Below are positions 7,261-16,529 of a DNA stretch of 20,904 nt, in pieces; the stretch's first letter is position 1; each line of letters opens with the position of its first letter. The notes under the pieces were generated by a model that saw only the letters and a program-made list of their open reading frames with translations, was not told the origin of the DNA and searched no databases. The position numbers and the translations under genes are program-made. Location: assembly GCF_000003605.2 (NCBI RefSeq), contig NW_003156742.1, forward strand, positions 162,372 through 183,275. The letters run 5' to 3'. Origin of the DNA: Saccoglossus kowalevskii. Lineage: Eukaryota > Hemichordata > Enteropneusta > Harrimaniidae.

Positions 7261-8552
7261 TCACCACAGGAAATTGAATAGATAGTCAGTTGCTTTCCTA
7301 ATGCCATCAACTGGTACTGACATATTGTTCATAGTATAGATTATCTGCGAGGCTCCAAAGCATTTTTCTAGCAATGCTTTAGCTTGAATAGTTAAATCTT
7401 GCGATTTCCGAATATAAAGTTTATCTTTCATTTTTTGAAGTTTACCCCAAAAGTTCAGTTTTTTATTTTCACTTTTGTCATGACCTAAATACACACAAAG
7501 TACCCAAACTGGGGTCAATGTTGGGGATAAGCCTTGTGGAAGCACCCACTCCCCGTTCTGATTACCAATTAGAATTAGTTCTGTCTTCTCTAAATTAAGG
7601 GTCAAACCAGTCAGTTTACTGAAATCCGATAACATCATTAAGAAAATTTGAATAGACGAGCTGAGCTGTCTTTGAGCATCAGTGTTGTGTCATCTGCATA
7701 TGCAGAAAATTTTTGTTCGTGCCTGGAATCTAATACCTTTAATCTGTTTGTTTTTTCTTATATGAATGGTGAGTACTTCTATCGAAATAACAAAGAGCGC
7801 AATAGATAAGGGACATCTTTGTCGGACCATCTGTGTAACGCAAACCACCCAGTACCGTTACCGTTATTCATAACGCAACTTTGAATATTTGTATAAAATG
7901 TTTTTACCCATTTGATTAGTGAAGGCCCGAAGTTAAATAGTTCTAAGGCTTTGTACATAAATGATCACTCTAAAGAATCAAAGGCTTTTGCATAGTCTAA
8001 GAATAACAGTGCTGCCTGGTTTCCAGTTACTTCACACCATTCAATTATCAAATGAATGTTATTTGTGATACGCTTGCCCTTAATGAAGGCAGACTGATCT
8101 TCGTGGATAATAAATGGTAACACTGTTTTCAATCTAGCAGTTATACAACGGCTTGCTAACTTATAATCTGTATTTAGAAATGAAATAGGTCTCCAATACT
8201 TGATATGTAGTACATCTTTCTCAGGTTTTGGTAATAAAGTAATCACAGCTTGTTTCGGGGTTACAGAGAGAGATACATTGTCATATGCATAATTTAGGGA
8301 TGCCAGTAAACAATCGCTAATATTTCCCCAAAATCTCGAATAAAATTTAGGCGAGATGTCATCACAACCAGGAGTTTTATTTTTTGGACTATTCTTAAGT
8401 GCTTTAAGTAGCCCATCTTCAGTAATCTCTTCGCATATACGTGATTGTTCTTGATCTAGAGCTGGAATATCGGATGTTTCAAAAACTTGGCAGTTTAAAT
8501 TATTTTCAGGGTTTGGTTTGGAGTACAGGGCTTCATAGAATTCTTTTAACAC
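7261..8552 (-). pseudogene. LINE reverse transcriptase domain (broken)
   Basis: A 195-codon open part (8552-7965) carries KNKTPGCDDISPKF, AVITLLPKPEKD, YWRPISFLNTDYKLASR, EDQSAFIKGKR and LDYAKAFDSLE (RT blocks 1-4). It stops at a TGA where relatives have TGG: the frame continues past it as SFMYKALELFNFGPSLIKWV, so this is a Trp-to-stop change. A frameshift then leads to VRQRCPLS (7810-7827), where the family usually has VRQGCPLS, and another to the catalytic YADD (7689-7700). A one-base shift soon after YADD enters the last open part (7638-7261: MMLSDFSKLTGLTLNLEKTE ... TDYLFNFLW), the thumb and connection. Upstream, 8553-8620 still reads KKSIDKLKQGDSDITDSEKI, so the linker joins in frame. 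Confidence 0.93.
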
Positions 8553-8949
8553 TTTTAAAATCTTTTCCGAATCTGTGATATCCGAGTCCCCCTGTTTGAG
8601 TTTGTCAATGGATTTCTTTTTATAATTGTTTCTAAACTAAGGAAATATTTGTTGTTCTTTTCCCCATAATGGTACCAATTTACTCGTAATCGAATAATAG
8701 ATCCCCGTGTTTGTTTTTAAACTTTTCATATTCTATTAAAATGTCATTATCGAGTGTGTCATCGATGTGTTCTTCCGAATTGTTGTAATTACTTTGTTCA
8801 GACTATTCTCTATGATACACAAATTCCTTTGCTTGTTTTTGCTGTAAATAATTCAGATATTCAGATATTCAAAAGTCTGTTGAGCATTGTGTTTTAAAAG
8901 AAAACATTTTCTCTCCAAAATCAAAGCATTTATTTCTTTCACATAAGCT

Positions 8950-9541
8950 TCATCGATTAGGAGACTTATTTAACTTCCAAAACCCCGGTTCTCTTCCAGA
9001 ATCGTTTTTTTCAAAACTCACGGTGATCATGCTATGATCAGTGCGAATGCATGGTGCGATGTTACAGTTTTTGACCGTGTTGGGTAAACGTTCTGGGACC
9101 ACAAAATAATCTAATCTGGAACCTGAATTTCCGCGCCTCCAAGTGAATCGAAAATTTGATGGGTTTAATTTTCTATATAGGTCAACTAATTTCAAAGCAT
9201 CCATCAAGTTATGAATTGTTCTTCTAGCAGGCCCTTTATTATCAAATCTACTCCCACGTTTATCAATAATCGGGTTTAAGGGTACGTTAAAGTCTCCAGC
9301 AATAATACAGTTTGAGTAAGGGAAGTTAGAATTAATTAATTAATTTTCAGTGAAAAACACTACCTGTTCGTTCTCTTATAGCATTTAGGGCATATAAATA
9401 TTTGCAATAACGAAAATGTAATCCCCACTGCACAATTCTACAATGATGTATCTGCCTTCCGAGTCTTAAACATGTCTCCACCTTCAGATCACTAGCCTTA
9501 TCACTATCATATGAGTGATTGTCCGTCGTCGTCCGGGTCAA
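8950..9541 (-). pseudogene. LINE endonuclease domain (partial, broken)
   Basis: Frames read SEGRYIIVEL ... DYIFVIANIYMP (about 9462-9380), then a stop; IIAGDFNVPLNPIIDKRGSR (about 9310-9250, GDFN at 9286-9297); then MDALKLVDLYRKLNP, SRLDYFVV and the catalytic-type TDHSM (about 9025-9045). GDFN and DH are the conserved metal and active-site motifs of AP-type LINE endonucleases. There are stops before SEGR, after IYMP and at 9335-9345, plus a frameshift near 9465. The N-terminal third of the domain, including the catalytic Glu region, is missing. Confidence 0.85.
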
Positions 9542-9549
9542 CTTTTTAC

Positions 9550-10360
9550 ATTTTCAACTTTTTCTTGAAAACTACATTCTTATTGCTTTGATACTTGTTC
9601 ATTTCGTGATGATATCTTTAATTCTTTAATTTTGATGAATATTTTTGTCATTTTTTGTTAAAGTAATATTTTCGACTTCTTGTTGAAAACCGCAAGTCTG
9701 ATTGCTTTGGTATTACATATATAGGTACTTTTACTATAGGTAGACAGACCTCTTTCAGATTCGTTCATTTTGTAATGATCTTTGATTCTCTAATTTTGAT
9801 AATTTTTTTTTTAATTTTTCGTAAAAAGTGATATTTTCGACTTCTTGTTAAAAACCCCAAGTCTGATTGCTTCAATATTATATATATAAGTACTACATGT
9901 GGACCGCTCTCAGAATTGTTCATTTTGTGATGATATCTCTAATTTTGATGAATATTTTTGTCATTTTTGGTAAAAGTAATATTTTCGACTTCTTGTTGAA
10001 AACCGCGAGTCTGATTGCTGTGGTATTACATATATAGGTACTTTTACTATAGGTAGACCTCTCTCAGATTCGTTCATTTTGTAATGATCTTTGATTCTCT
10101 AATTTTGATGATTTTTTTTTAATTTTTCGTAAAAAGTGATATTTTCGACTTCTTGTTTAAAACCGCAAGTCTGATTGCTTCGATATTATATATATAAGTA
10201 CTACATGTGGACCGCTCTCAGAATTGTTCATTTTGTGATGATATCTCTAATTTTGATGAATATTTTTTTCATTTTTGGTAAAAAGTTATATTTTCAACTT
10301 CTTGTTGAAACCGCAAGTCTGATTAGGTACTACAGGTAGACCTCTCTCAAATGTGTTCAT
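9550..10360. repeat. Tandem ~155-bp repeats in a dimeric ~310-bp higher-order unit
   Basis: The anchor ATTTTCGACTTCTTGTT (or ATTTTCAACTT) occurs at 9550, 9668, 9833, 9981, 10141 and 10290, at spacings of 118, 165, 148, 160 and 149. Alternate copies match best: 9668 and 9981 both carry a TATATAGGTACTTTTACTAT block, while 9833 and 10141 both carry TATATAAGTACTACATGTGG. So an A-B dimer of about 309-313 bp repeats. It starts immediately beyond the truncated LINE. There are no genes. Confidence 0.85.
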
Positions 10361-10890
10361 TTATTGATGATATCTTTAATTCTTTAATATTAATGAATAT
10401 CTCTTTCTTTTTTGGTTAATGGGAATGTCTAGTATTTGGAAGTTGGTCAATTCGAAAACGGTAGGAAAAATAAATACATAGATAATATAATAAATAGTTA
10501 TGGAGAGTATAACAACAAAATGGTCAGTTATATGTTGGGTATTGCGTAAATGGTACCTAGTCCACTCAGACTTTATAAAAAGAATTAACAAAAGATGATC
10601 AAAAATTGAATTACTACATTAATTAATACACATGCACAATAAAAGGATATGGTAATGGTAAAACGTTCCGTTCCGTTCGGCTTCAATTATTTCTTCGTGA
10701 TTTAGTTGCCATTGTGGTGGGTGTAGAGCTGTCCATTTACATACAGCTTTCCATCACGAAATGTTGGTATATTTTGGCTTTGTTTTAGGCATGTTGTCTC
10801 TGTGATATAAGTTGTCTTTTCGCTGGCGATCTCTGGAATGTCCAGGAAGCCATATACATATCCCTGCACCGACGCGAGCGCCACTGTCGC
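10361..10890. other. Non-coding AT-rich DNA
   Basis: No domain-bearing frame and no RNA gene. Minus-strand frames at 10376-10591 and 10702-11023 show no recognised motif and overlap repeat sequence. Confidence 0.5.
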
Positions 10891-11135
10891 GCAGTAGTCG
10901 TGAACTGCTCGTGCCATGTGCAAACTGATCGTGAAGTGCGTAAACTAGACGTGATCTGCTCGTTCCATCAATGCGTGAAGTAAACGTGACCGTGTCAGTG
11001 GGAAGGCACCGATTCATGACCATGTCGTGAACTACTCGTGAACTCGACGTGAGCTGTTCGTGAACTATTCATGGCAGTTCGTGACAGTCGTGGCATGGCA
11101 CGCATCGTCCCGACGAGTTCACGAACAGTTTGTAG
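10890..11135. repeat. GTGAAC-rich dispersed repeat
   Basis: Closely spaced CGTGAACT/CGTGAAGT/CGTGATCT words recur about every 12-30 bp (for example GTCGTGAACTACTCGTGAAC, then GTTCGTGAACTATTC). The right part, 11085-11133 (CAGTCGTGGCATGGC ... CGACGAGTTCACGAACAG), is repeated at 12608-12667. This is probably a degenerate element; its class is unknown. Confidence 0.6.
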
Positions 11136-11580
11136 CTGACGAAGTGCACTGAGGCTTTCACGGCATTTTTGTGTTAACAGCGCCCTCTAGTGTTAGTCGT
11201 GATCTGTACAGAGACTAGTACTTTTGTTAAATAGTTTCTTATTTCATGCAATTATTTCATGTTAAATTATTATTATTTGTAGGAATAGATATTTCGATTT
11301 AGAGGGCAGATTTATTGTCTGCATGTGTTTTTTGTTGCGTATTACCGAGGATTGTTTGTCCCATGATGCAACAGTAGCCATGTTTCCATTGTTCGTAACG
11401 TTGAACGCCATGGACGCATTTTCGTCGGTAATCTCTCTCGGAGTACCAACTAAATAGGCCCACGAGGTAATATACAGTTGAATAATTTGTACTTTGAGTG
11501 TTCAGAGAGCAGTTTTGTTGTAGTATGGATCAACATAGAGCTTTTTTGATGTTATACTGACTTGTGTTTTCAAGCATTAC
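11136..11580. other. Unassigned DNA
   Basis: No gene-like signal. It contains ATGCAACAGTAGCCATG and other short words but no splice-flanked frame. Confidence 0.45.
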
Positions 11581-11715
11581 ATTATATGTTTATTTATTTA
11601 TTAACACACAACATCCCCCGGAGGGGATGAAAAGGGTTACAAATCAGATATTAGTAAAAGAAAAATAAACACATAAAAAGTAAGGGAACAAAAAGGCATA
11701 AAAAAAAAAAAGATA
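11581..11715 (-). repeat. Probable retroposon 3' end
   Basis: On the minus strand a short body with CATCCCCTCCGGGGGATG (a perfect self-complementary hairpin, about 11612-11629) ends in AATAAATAAATAAAC. Short tandem 3' tails of this kind are typical of several non-LTR retroelements and SINEs. Only about 60-130 bp can be assigned. No coding sequence was seen. Confidence 0.35.
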
Positions 11716-12262
11716 ATAATTTGAATACAAGGAATGTATTACTGGCTTAGTTTATGTAGGTGCTGCTGTCTTGTATTAAAACAGTTTTTTAAATATTGCG
11801 CTAAAGGAATAGACATTTTCTCGTCTTTTCGAGACATTTTCTCGTGATTTCGTCATCACCGTGTTTGGCATAGTATTAATCGTTGTTACGTTATTATATG
11901 AACTATGGACTCGTGAAAGGACTGAAGTGTATCCACATTCATTGTAGTGGAAGAATTACTTTTTGAATTGTTGAAGAATCGTTTTTATCGTGTTAGCTGA
12001 ATTACTGTGATTATTATTTGTTATGTTGTGACCTTCAGTGATAGCGCCATCTATGGTGAAATAGTGAAGTACTGAATTGTAGTATTTAGAGATATTTTTA
12101 GTACTATATGTTTTACACCTTACTTGTATTAAGATTTAGTTTTTGTTAATTGCTAGATCTTACGGTGTTGGTATATGTAACTTGAAGATGCGATTAAACA
12201 GATATGCCACATCAGTCAAGAACGTGATCGCCTGTATTTAGTATATTAGTTGGTGCTGCCAC
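11716..12262. other. Unassigned AT-rich DNA
   Basis: No domain, splice-flanked exon or RNA gene. TTTTCTCGTCTTTTCGAGAC followed by ATTTTCTCGTGATTTCG at 11815-11850 is a small local duplication. Confidence 0.45.
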
Positions 12263-12370
12263 ACAGTTTGCTCATAGTTCAAAACCCGGTCGCTAAATTT
12301 TGTCGTGACAACAATTTTGAACATTTCAAAATTCTCCTTCCGACATGGCACGCAGTCACGACGGGTTTAC
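12263..12370 (+). repeat. Direct repeat, copy 1
   Basis: It begins ACAGTTTGCTCATAGTTC, passes through AAAACCCGGTCGC and TTTTGAACATTTCAAAATT, and ends CACGACGGGTTTAC. It recurs about 399 bp downstream at 12662-12768. The inner GAACATTTCAAAATT / AATTTTGAAC words can fold back. Confidence 0.8.
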
Positions 12371-12661
12371 GCACACTTCACGCTAGTTTGCGAGTAGATT
12401 GCGCACTGGCAAGGGTCAGCCTTGCTTGAATCGTCGTCGCCGCCGCTGTGTTCACTGCTTGTAATGGTGCCAGATTCTTGCCCCTGGTCCAACTGGTTGA
12501 GATTGTTAAGCCACCCTGACACTTGCACGACATTTGGCCACGATTTTGTCGTGGCAAGTCGTGCCATTTTGGAGCACGAACTGGGAGGCTTCTGCACTGT
12601 TTAGTTCCTGACAGTCGTGGCATGGCGCGCACTGGCACGCAACCTCCCGACGAGTTCACGA
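12371..12661. repeat. DNA between the direct repeats, including the 11085-like segment
   Basis: GC-richer than its surroundings, with CGTCGTCGCCGCCGCTG at about 12432 and, at 12608-12667, a copy of 11085-11133. Overlapping frames on both strands (12367-12604 region) look like composition effects; no domain was recognised. Confidence 0.5.
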
Positions 12662-12768
12662 ACAGTTTTCTCATAGTTCAAAACCCGGTCGCGAAATTTT
12701 GTGTGACCAAAATTTTGAACATTTCAAAATTTTCGTCCCGACATGGCACCCAGTCACGACGGGTTTAC
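12662..12768 (+). repeat. Direct repeat, copy 2
   Basis: Second copy of 12263-12370 in the same orientation, with the same start (ACAGTTTTCTCATAGTTC) and end (CACGACGGGTTTAC). Differences are scattered substitutions and short indels. Confidence 0.8.
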
Positions 12769-13500
12769 TGATTATTGTTGTTGATAATAACTTACTTAAT
12801 GTCTTCTTGCCACATAAACTGCAGAAATTGGCACACTTCCCGAGAGCCCGTGTGCCACAGTTACGCTGTCAGTAGTTCGCGCATGCGCAAAATCAGTCAC
12901 AAAACTGACACACATATTAGAATAATACAGTTGAGAAATGTAAATAACCGATAAATGATGGCAGACGTTTCGAAAAGAATGAATACATATCGATAATGTA
13001 GCTAACACACTTTGCTGTGACTGACTATTAGAAGACAGTAAAAAAATTTTTTATTTATACAATCACTGTTTTCCAGGGGTATCGTTCTGTATCTGAGAAG
13101 AAACTCAATTTATTAGTATGAGACAGTAGGGGATTTTGAGTATATAGGAGCAGAAAAAAAAACATAAAAAGGTAGCGTATTAAAGTAAGACTAAGGTGTC
13201 AACAAAAACAGTAGTGTAATGACAAGTGAAGACACATGATTCTGATTTGAATATCCTTTTGTAGTGAAGCGCTAGAGAGGAAACAAGTCAATTCTACTTA
13301 GGATAGCCCTCCAGGCATCAACTCGAGTTTTTCTATTGTTTTATTGTGCATAGACACAGTCAAAAGTTTTCCCTACTCCTAATTATGCACTTAAATCTGT
13401 ATTATGCTTGCCTCTTCGCGTTTTAGAGCGGTGGTTAGACTAGCTTGCAGTCTGAAACATTCTTGAATAATAAATATAAATTGCGTAAACTAGGGGTGAA
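12769..13500. other. Intergenic DNA
   Basis: No coding exon was recognised. Contains a perfect NRF1-type word (12878-12889). At about 13398-13450 (CTTGCCTCTTCGCGTTTTAG) it has a segment resembling 14590-14642, so some of it is dispersed repeat. Confidence 0.5.
12878..12889. promoter_or_regulatory. NRF1-type palindrome
   Basis: CGCGCATGCGCA fits the NRF1 consensus YGCGCAYGCGCR exactly. NRF1 sites mark many metazoan promoters, but no gene start was recognised nearby. Confidence 0.3.
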
Positions 13501-13504
13501 CGCG

Positions 13505-13685
13505 AAAGTCATGTGACCGCAAAATCCCAAAAGACTCTCCATCAGTGTAAGCGCCCTCACATTACCGGCCAGATTCGGGCTTGTAAATTTGCATATACGT
13601 CATACGGTGGGTGGAGCAGCCGAGCCACGGATCATAACTATAAACCGGACATCGCGCGTGCCTGTGTTTACTTGTCTCGCGCTAT
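13505..13685 (+). promoter_or_regulatory. Promoter-like GC-richer patch without a recognised gene
   Basis: In order along the strand are an E-box-like GTCATGTGAC (about 13508), an exact octamer ATTTGCAT (13587-13594), a CRE-like TACGTCA (13596-13602), GGTGGGTGGAG (about 13607) and TATAAA (13639-13644), followed by GC-rich DNA. The order and spacing suit a Pol II promoter reading right. The nearest ATG frame downstream (13684) closes after five codons. It could be a first non-coding exon, an element-borne promoter, or chance. Confidence 0.3.
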
Positions 13686-13789
13686 GTTACCATGTTGTTG
13701 ACGCCAACAAAATTGAGTAAAACAACCGTCGTTTCTCAGAGAACGCAAGAAATTATCTGTATTATGCGAGGGGATTTTATTTACTTAAG

Positions 13790-14520
13790 TTTTGATGCTA
13801 TATTAGCTCAACCAACATGTCTGGGCTTAGATAAGCAACCCGTACACACAATATAATCTACCAAATCATGCCAGGACATCGGATGTCCTCACCACCACCT
13901 AAAATAATGGGTATAAGTAGCGATACCGTAACTATGAGCAAAAACAGTTCACATAAATATTTTATCTGAGTTCTCGGAATATTTTCATTTCAATTTTATG
14001 TCACATTTTAAATTTTACAAAAAAAAAAAAAATGCTGATGAGTGGCAGCTGTAAGACAAAAATCTGTGCCTAAAACTAAATCACATACATGAATAACTAA
14101 TATAACTTTATACTAAAAGAAAACAAATATTTTGGTACTGATCTCATTTGTCTATTATTTGTATGCTATGTCATAAAGACGAGACGTATCGTCGACCAGG
14201 GAAGAGGCTACTATATGTAATGTGTTGATACACAAGGCGCAGACAGAAAGCCCTAAATCGTATGTTGGCGACACTGTCATGTCCATATCAACAATATGTT
14301 TACAGACTCCGTATCTTAAAATACAGTATTTACACGCCATGATTTTGTTGGACTGTGGACACTTTATCTGATATCGAGGTGTTTTTCGACGTGACATACA
14401 TTTATATATTTTGTTATCACCGGTTGTAGTTTATCCTAGCGTATTGACTTATATGTGACCTCACATTACTCAGTGGCATTGCGATCACAATTTACTAACT
14501 TTTGTTAAAAAAATAGGTTA
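13790..14520. repeat. ~720-bp direct repeat, copy A
   Basis: It runs from TTTTGATGCTATATTAG to AAATAGGTTACT and is near-identical to 15139-15860. It contains a small hairpin GGACATCGGATGTCC (about 13883), an A-run of about 14, and a minus-strand 80-codon frame (14155-14397). Within that frame the two copies differ at only about four positions. No clear terminal inverted repeats or coding domain. It is probably a mid-repetitive element present in at least two copies here. Confidence 0.88.
14155..14397 (-). other. Small Cys-rich open frame in repeat copy A (not supported as a gene)
   Basis: The 80-codon frame encodes CPQSNKIMACKYC and later CKHIV and CALC, giving Cys pairs that could suggest a zinc-binding fold. 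I do not recognise the family. Against coding: the four differences from copy B inside the frame all change the amino acid (T/A, L/P, R/H, and start M to I), with no synonymous change seen. That suggests the frame is not under protein-level constraint. Confidence 0.15.
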
Positions 14521-14535
14521 CTAGTACGTCCATGC

Positions 14536-14587
14536 TGTGACTGAATTGAGAATTGTGACAAGTGATTTGGGGATGACCTTGACATTT
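14536..14587 (+). repeat. Segment shared with 16255-16311
   Basis: GTGACTGAATTGAGAAT ... GATGACCTTGACATTT matches 16255-16311 with small indels. Both end in a perfect TGACCTTGA word (14574-14582 here) and follow a GGTTACT. Confidence 0.65.
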
Positions 14588-14589
14588 AA

Positions 14590-14925
14590 AGCTACATTAT
14601 ACTTGCCTCTATACGTTTTAAAGGGCAATGGTCGTCTTGCCTTGATAAATACTGATTTCCCCACAATCCAACGCGCTCTTCTAATGGAAATCACGAGTAC
14701 GAGTTTTGACTTGAGTGCGACGTGCACTAATTAATGCCGATGACTCCTTCCAACCAACCAATCAGAAAATAAATTATCTTAGAGCTGTGTAACCTCTCAA
14801 TTTGTACTCGTTGGTCTGAGCAACAGTCAAAGTCGCCATCTTTGTTCATAGGAGACGCATATAACGTGCATGCGTGACGCGACGACCATGCACTGCCCTT
14901 TAACTGCAAACTCAACTTTACTATA
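14590..14925. mobile_element. Inverted-repeat (MITE-like) candidate
   Basis: TTTTAAAGGGCAATGGTCGTC (14615-14635) is answered by its near-complement GACGACCATGCACTGCCC TTTAA (14881-14903). The interior of about 250 bp is AT-rich with an exact CCAATCAG word (about 14758). The left-end sequence also resembles 13398-13450. Terminal limits and target duplications are uncertain. Short frames on both strands (14521-14987) have no domain. Confidence 0.4.
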
Positions 14926-15138
14926 ACTTCGACTAAGTACAGCAGCATGTTTGAGCTCCCTTTCATTTGAGAATCAATGTTTGACATTCTAGACTGGTAC
15001 TACGCGCGTTTTCTGTAAATGTATCGATGATTCCCTGTACATGTATTGCGAAATAAGGCATTACATTTATGATTATTATTGACACAGTGTCTTCATAGTC
15101 CAAGTACTCGAGGCAATTTTACAAGTCTGAGCCAAAAG
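14926..15138. other. Spacer between repeat elements
   Basis: Nothing recognised. Confidence 0.5.
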
Positions 15139-15860
15139 CTTTGATGCTATATTAGTTCAATCAATATGTCTGGGGCTCAGATAAGCAAACCGTACACGCA
15201 ATGTAATCTACCAAATCAAGCCAGGACATCTGATGTCCTCACCATGATCTAAAATAATGGGTATAAGTAGCGATACCGTAACTATGAGGTAAAGCATTTC
15301 ATAAATATTTAATTCGAGTTTTCGGAATATTTTCATTTCAATTTTATGTCACATTTTAAATTTTACAAAAAAAAAAATGCTGATGAGTGGCAGCTGTAAG
15401 ACAAAAATCTGTGCCTAAAACTAAATCACATAAATGAATAACTAATATAACTTTATACTAAAAGAAAACAAATATTTTGGTACTGATCTCATTTGTCTAT
15501 TATTTGTATGCTATGTCATAAAGACGAGACGTATCGTCGACCAGGGAAGAGGCTACTATATGTAATGCGTTGATACACAAGGCGCAGACAGAAGGCCCTA
15601 AATCGTATGTTGGCGACACTGTCATGTCCATATCAACAATATGTTTACAGACTCCGTATCTTAAAATACAGTATTTACACGCCATGATTTTGTTGGACTG
15701 TGGACACTTTATCTGATATCGAGGTGTTTTTCGATGTGATATTCTTTGTTTGTTATCACCGGTTGTAGTTGATCCTAGCGTGTGGACTTATATGTGACCT
15801 CACATTACTCAGTGGCATTGCGATCACAATGTACTAACTTTTATTAAAATAATAGGTTAC
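15139..15860. repeat. ~720-bp direct repeat, copy B
   Basis: Second copy of 13790-14520 in the same orientation, offset about 1340 bp. The left third is more diverged than the right two-thirds. The hairpin is kept (GGACATCTGATGTCC). The minus-strand frame is still open, but the upstream ATG of copy A is ATA here, leaving a 61-codon frame (15500-15685). Confidence 0.88.
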
Positions 15861-16254
15861 TTCATACAACTGAAGAATTACTACTGGCGATCATGTCGCC
15901 TAAATTTATCCAAAAAACTGCTTACTTTTCAACCCATATTAACATGTGTTGCTGCAATCATATTCCCCATTTTAATCACAAACTACAACGATAACGACAC
16001 AATGCAAACGACCTTGCTGTCGGTATAGCTCCACTGTAATTGACAAGTGCAATGGGCAGTGGCAGTTATGACAGTTTAGTAATTGAGGCAAAGGTCACTG
16101 GAAGGGAATATCCCGTAAGAGGAAACGTATTTGTGTATGTAGTGCATGGATATGTATAATTGATAATGTGGGTGTACATGAAATTGAAGCTGAAACATGA
16201 AGTTATTGTCCCTATTACCAGAACATTTATTTTGCATTATTTGGTTACTGTACA
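15861..16254. other. Unassigned DNA
   Basis: No exon, domain or RNA gene was seen. Confidence 0.5.
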
Positions 16255-16500
16255 TGTGACTGAATTGAGAATGGAAAAGTTACATGTGATTTTCGGATGA
16301 CCTTGACCTTTTCTTAATATATCTTGACAGAACGAAGACCTCTGGACTCCCACTACACATACAATCAACACGTGACCTTGAAATGACCCTGACCCGACCT
16401 TGAAGATTTTGAGGTGTTTTAGTCCCTCCCACCCTCACTGTTCAGCATCACCCATATAAAAAAGCAGCAAACGTATAAACCTTGAAATGACCTTGACCTG
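16255..16500. repeat. Repeat with clustered TGACCTTGA motifs
   Basis: Exact TGACCTTGA (reverse complement TCAAGGTCA, the extended half-site of ERR/SF1-type nuclear receptors) occurs at 16298-16306, 16373-16381 and 16488-16496, with imperfect neighbours TGACCCTGACC and GACCTTGAAG between. A fourth exact copy is in the related segment at 14574-14582. The sequence looks like a degenerate dispersed repeat. Confidence 0.6.
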
Positions 16501-16529
16501 AACTTTAGCATTTTTGGAAAACATTGGCT

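Larger units (their letters stand above)
6120..9541 (-). mobile_element. Decayed, 5'-truncated APE-type LINE (L1/Tx1-like)
   Basis: Read on the minus strand, the element gives in order an apurinic-type endonuclease (about 9541-8950), a linker (8949-8553), reverse transcriptase (8552-7261) and a C-terminal CCHC knuckle region (6747 to about 6150). Motif wording (YWRPISFLN, KAFDSLE, YADD, VRQRCPLS, IKGI) resembles L1/Tx1-group LINEs. No ORF1 and no endonuclease N-terminus were seen, so it is truncated near 9541, where a tandem array begins. It is broken by stops and frameshifts and is not functional. Such elements nick genomic DNA with the endonuclease and reverse-transcribe their own RNA at the nick. 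The exact clade needs a tree. The 3' end is unclear; the last in-style codons are near 6150. Confidence 0.9.

Noticed and set aside
10702-11023. Minus-strand frames of 73 and 89 codons.
   Set aside because: They overlap each other and the GTGAAC repeat; no motif is recognisable and no promoter or splice sites were found.
12367-12771. Frames on both strands (60-98 codons) in the GC-richer block.
   Set aside because: Simultaneous open frames on both strands reflect composition; they lie in repeats and contain no domain.
15500-15685. Cys-rich 61-codon frame in repeat copy B as a small zinc-binding protein gene.
   Set aside because: All differences from copy A are amino-acid changing and the upstream start is lost, so selection on a protein is not supported.
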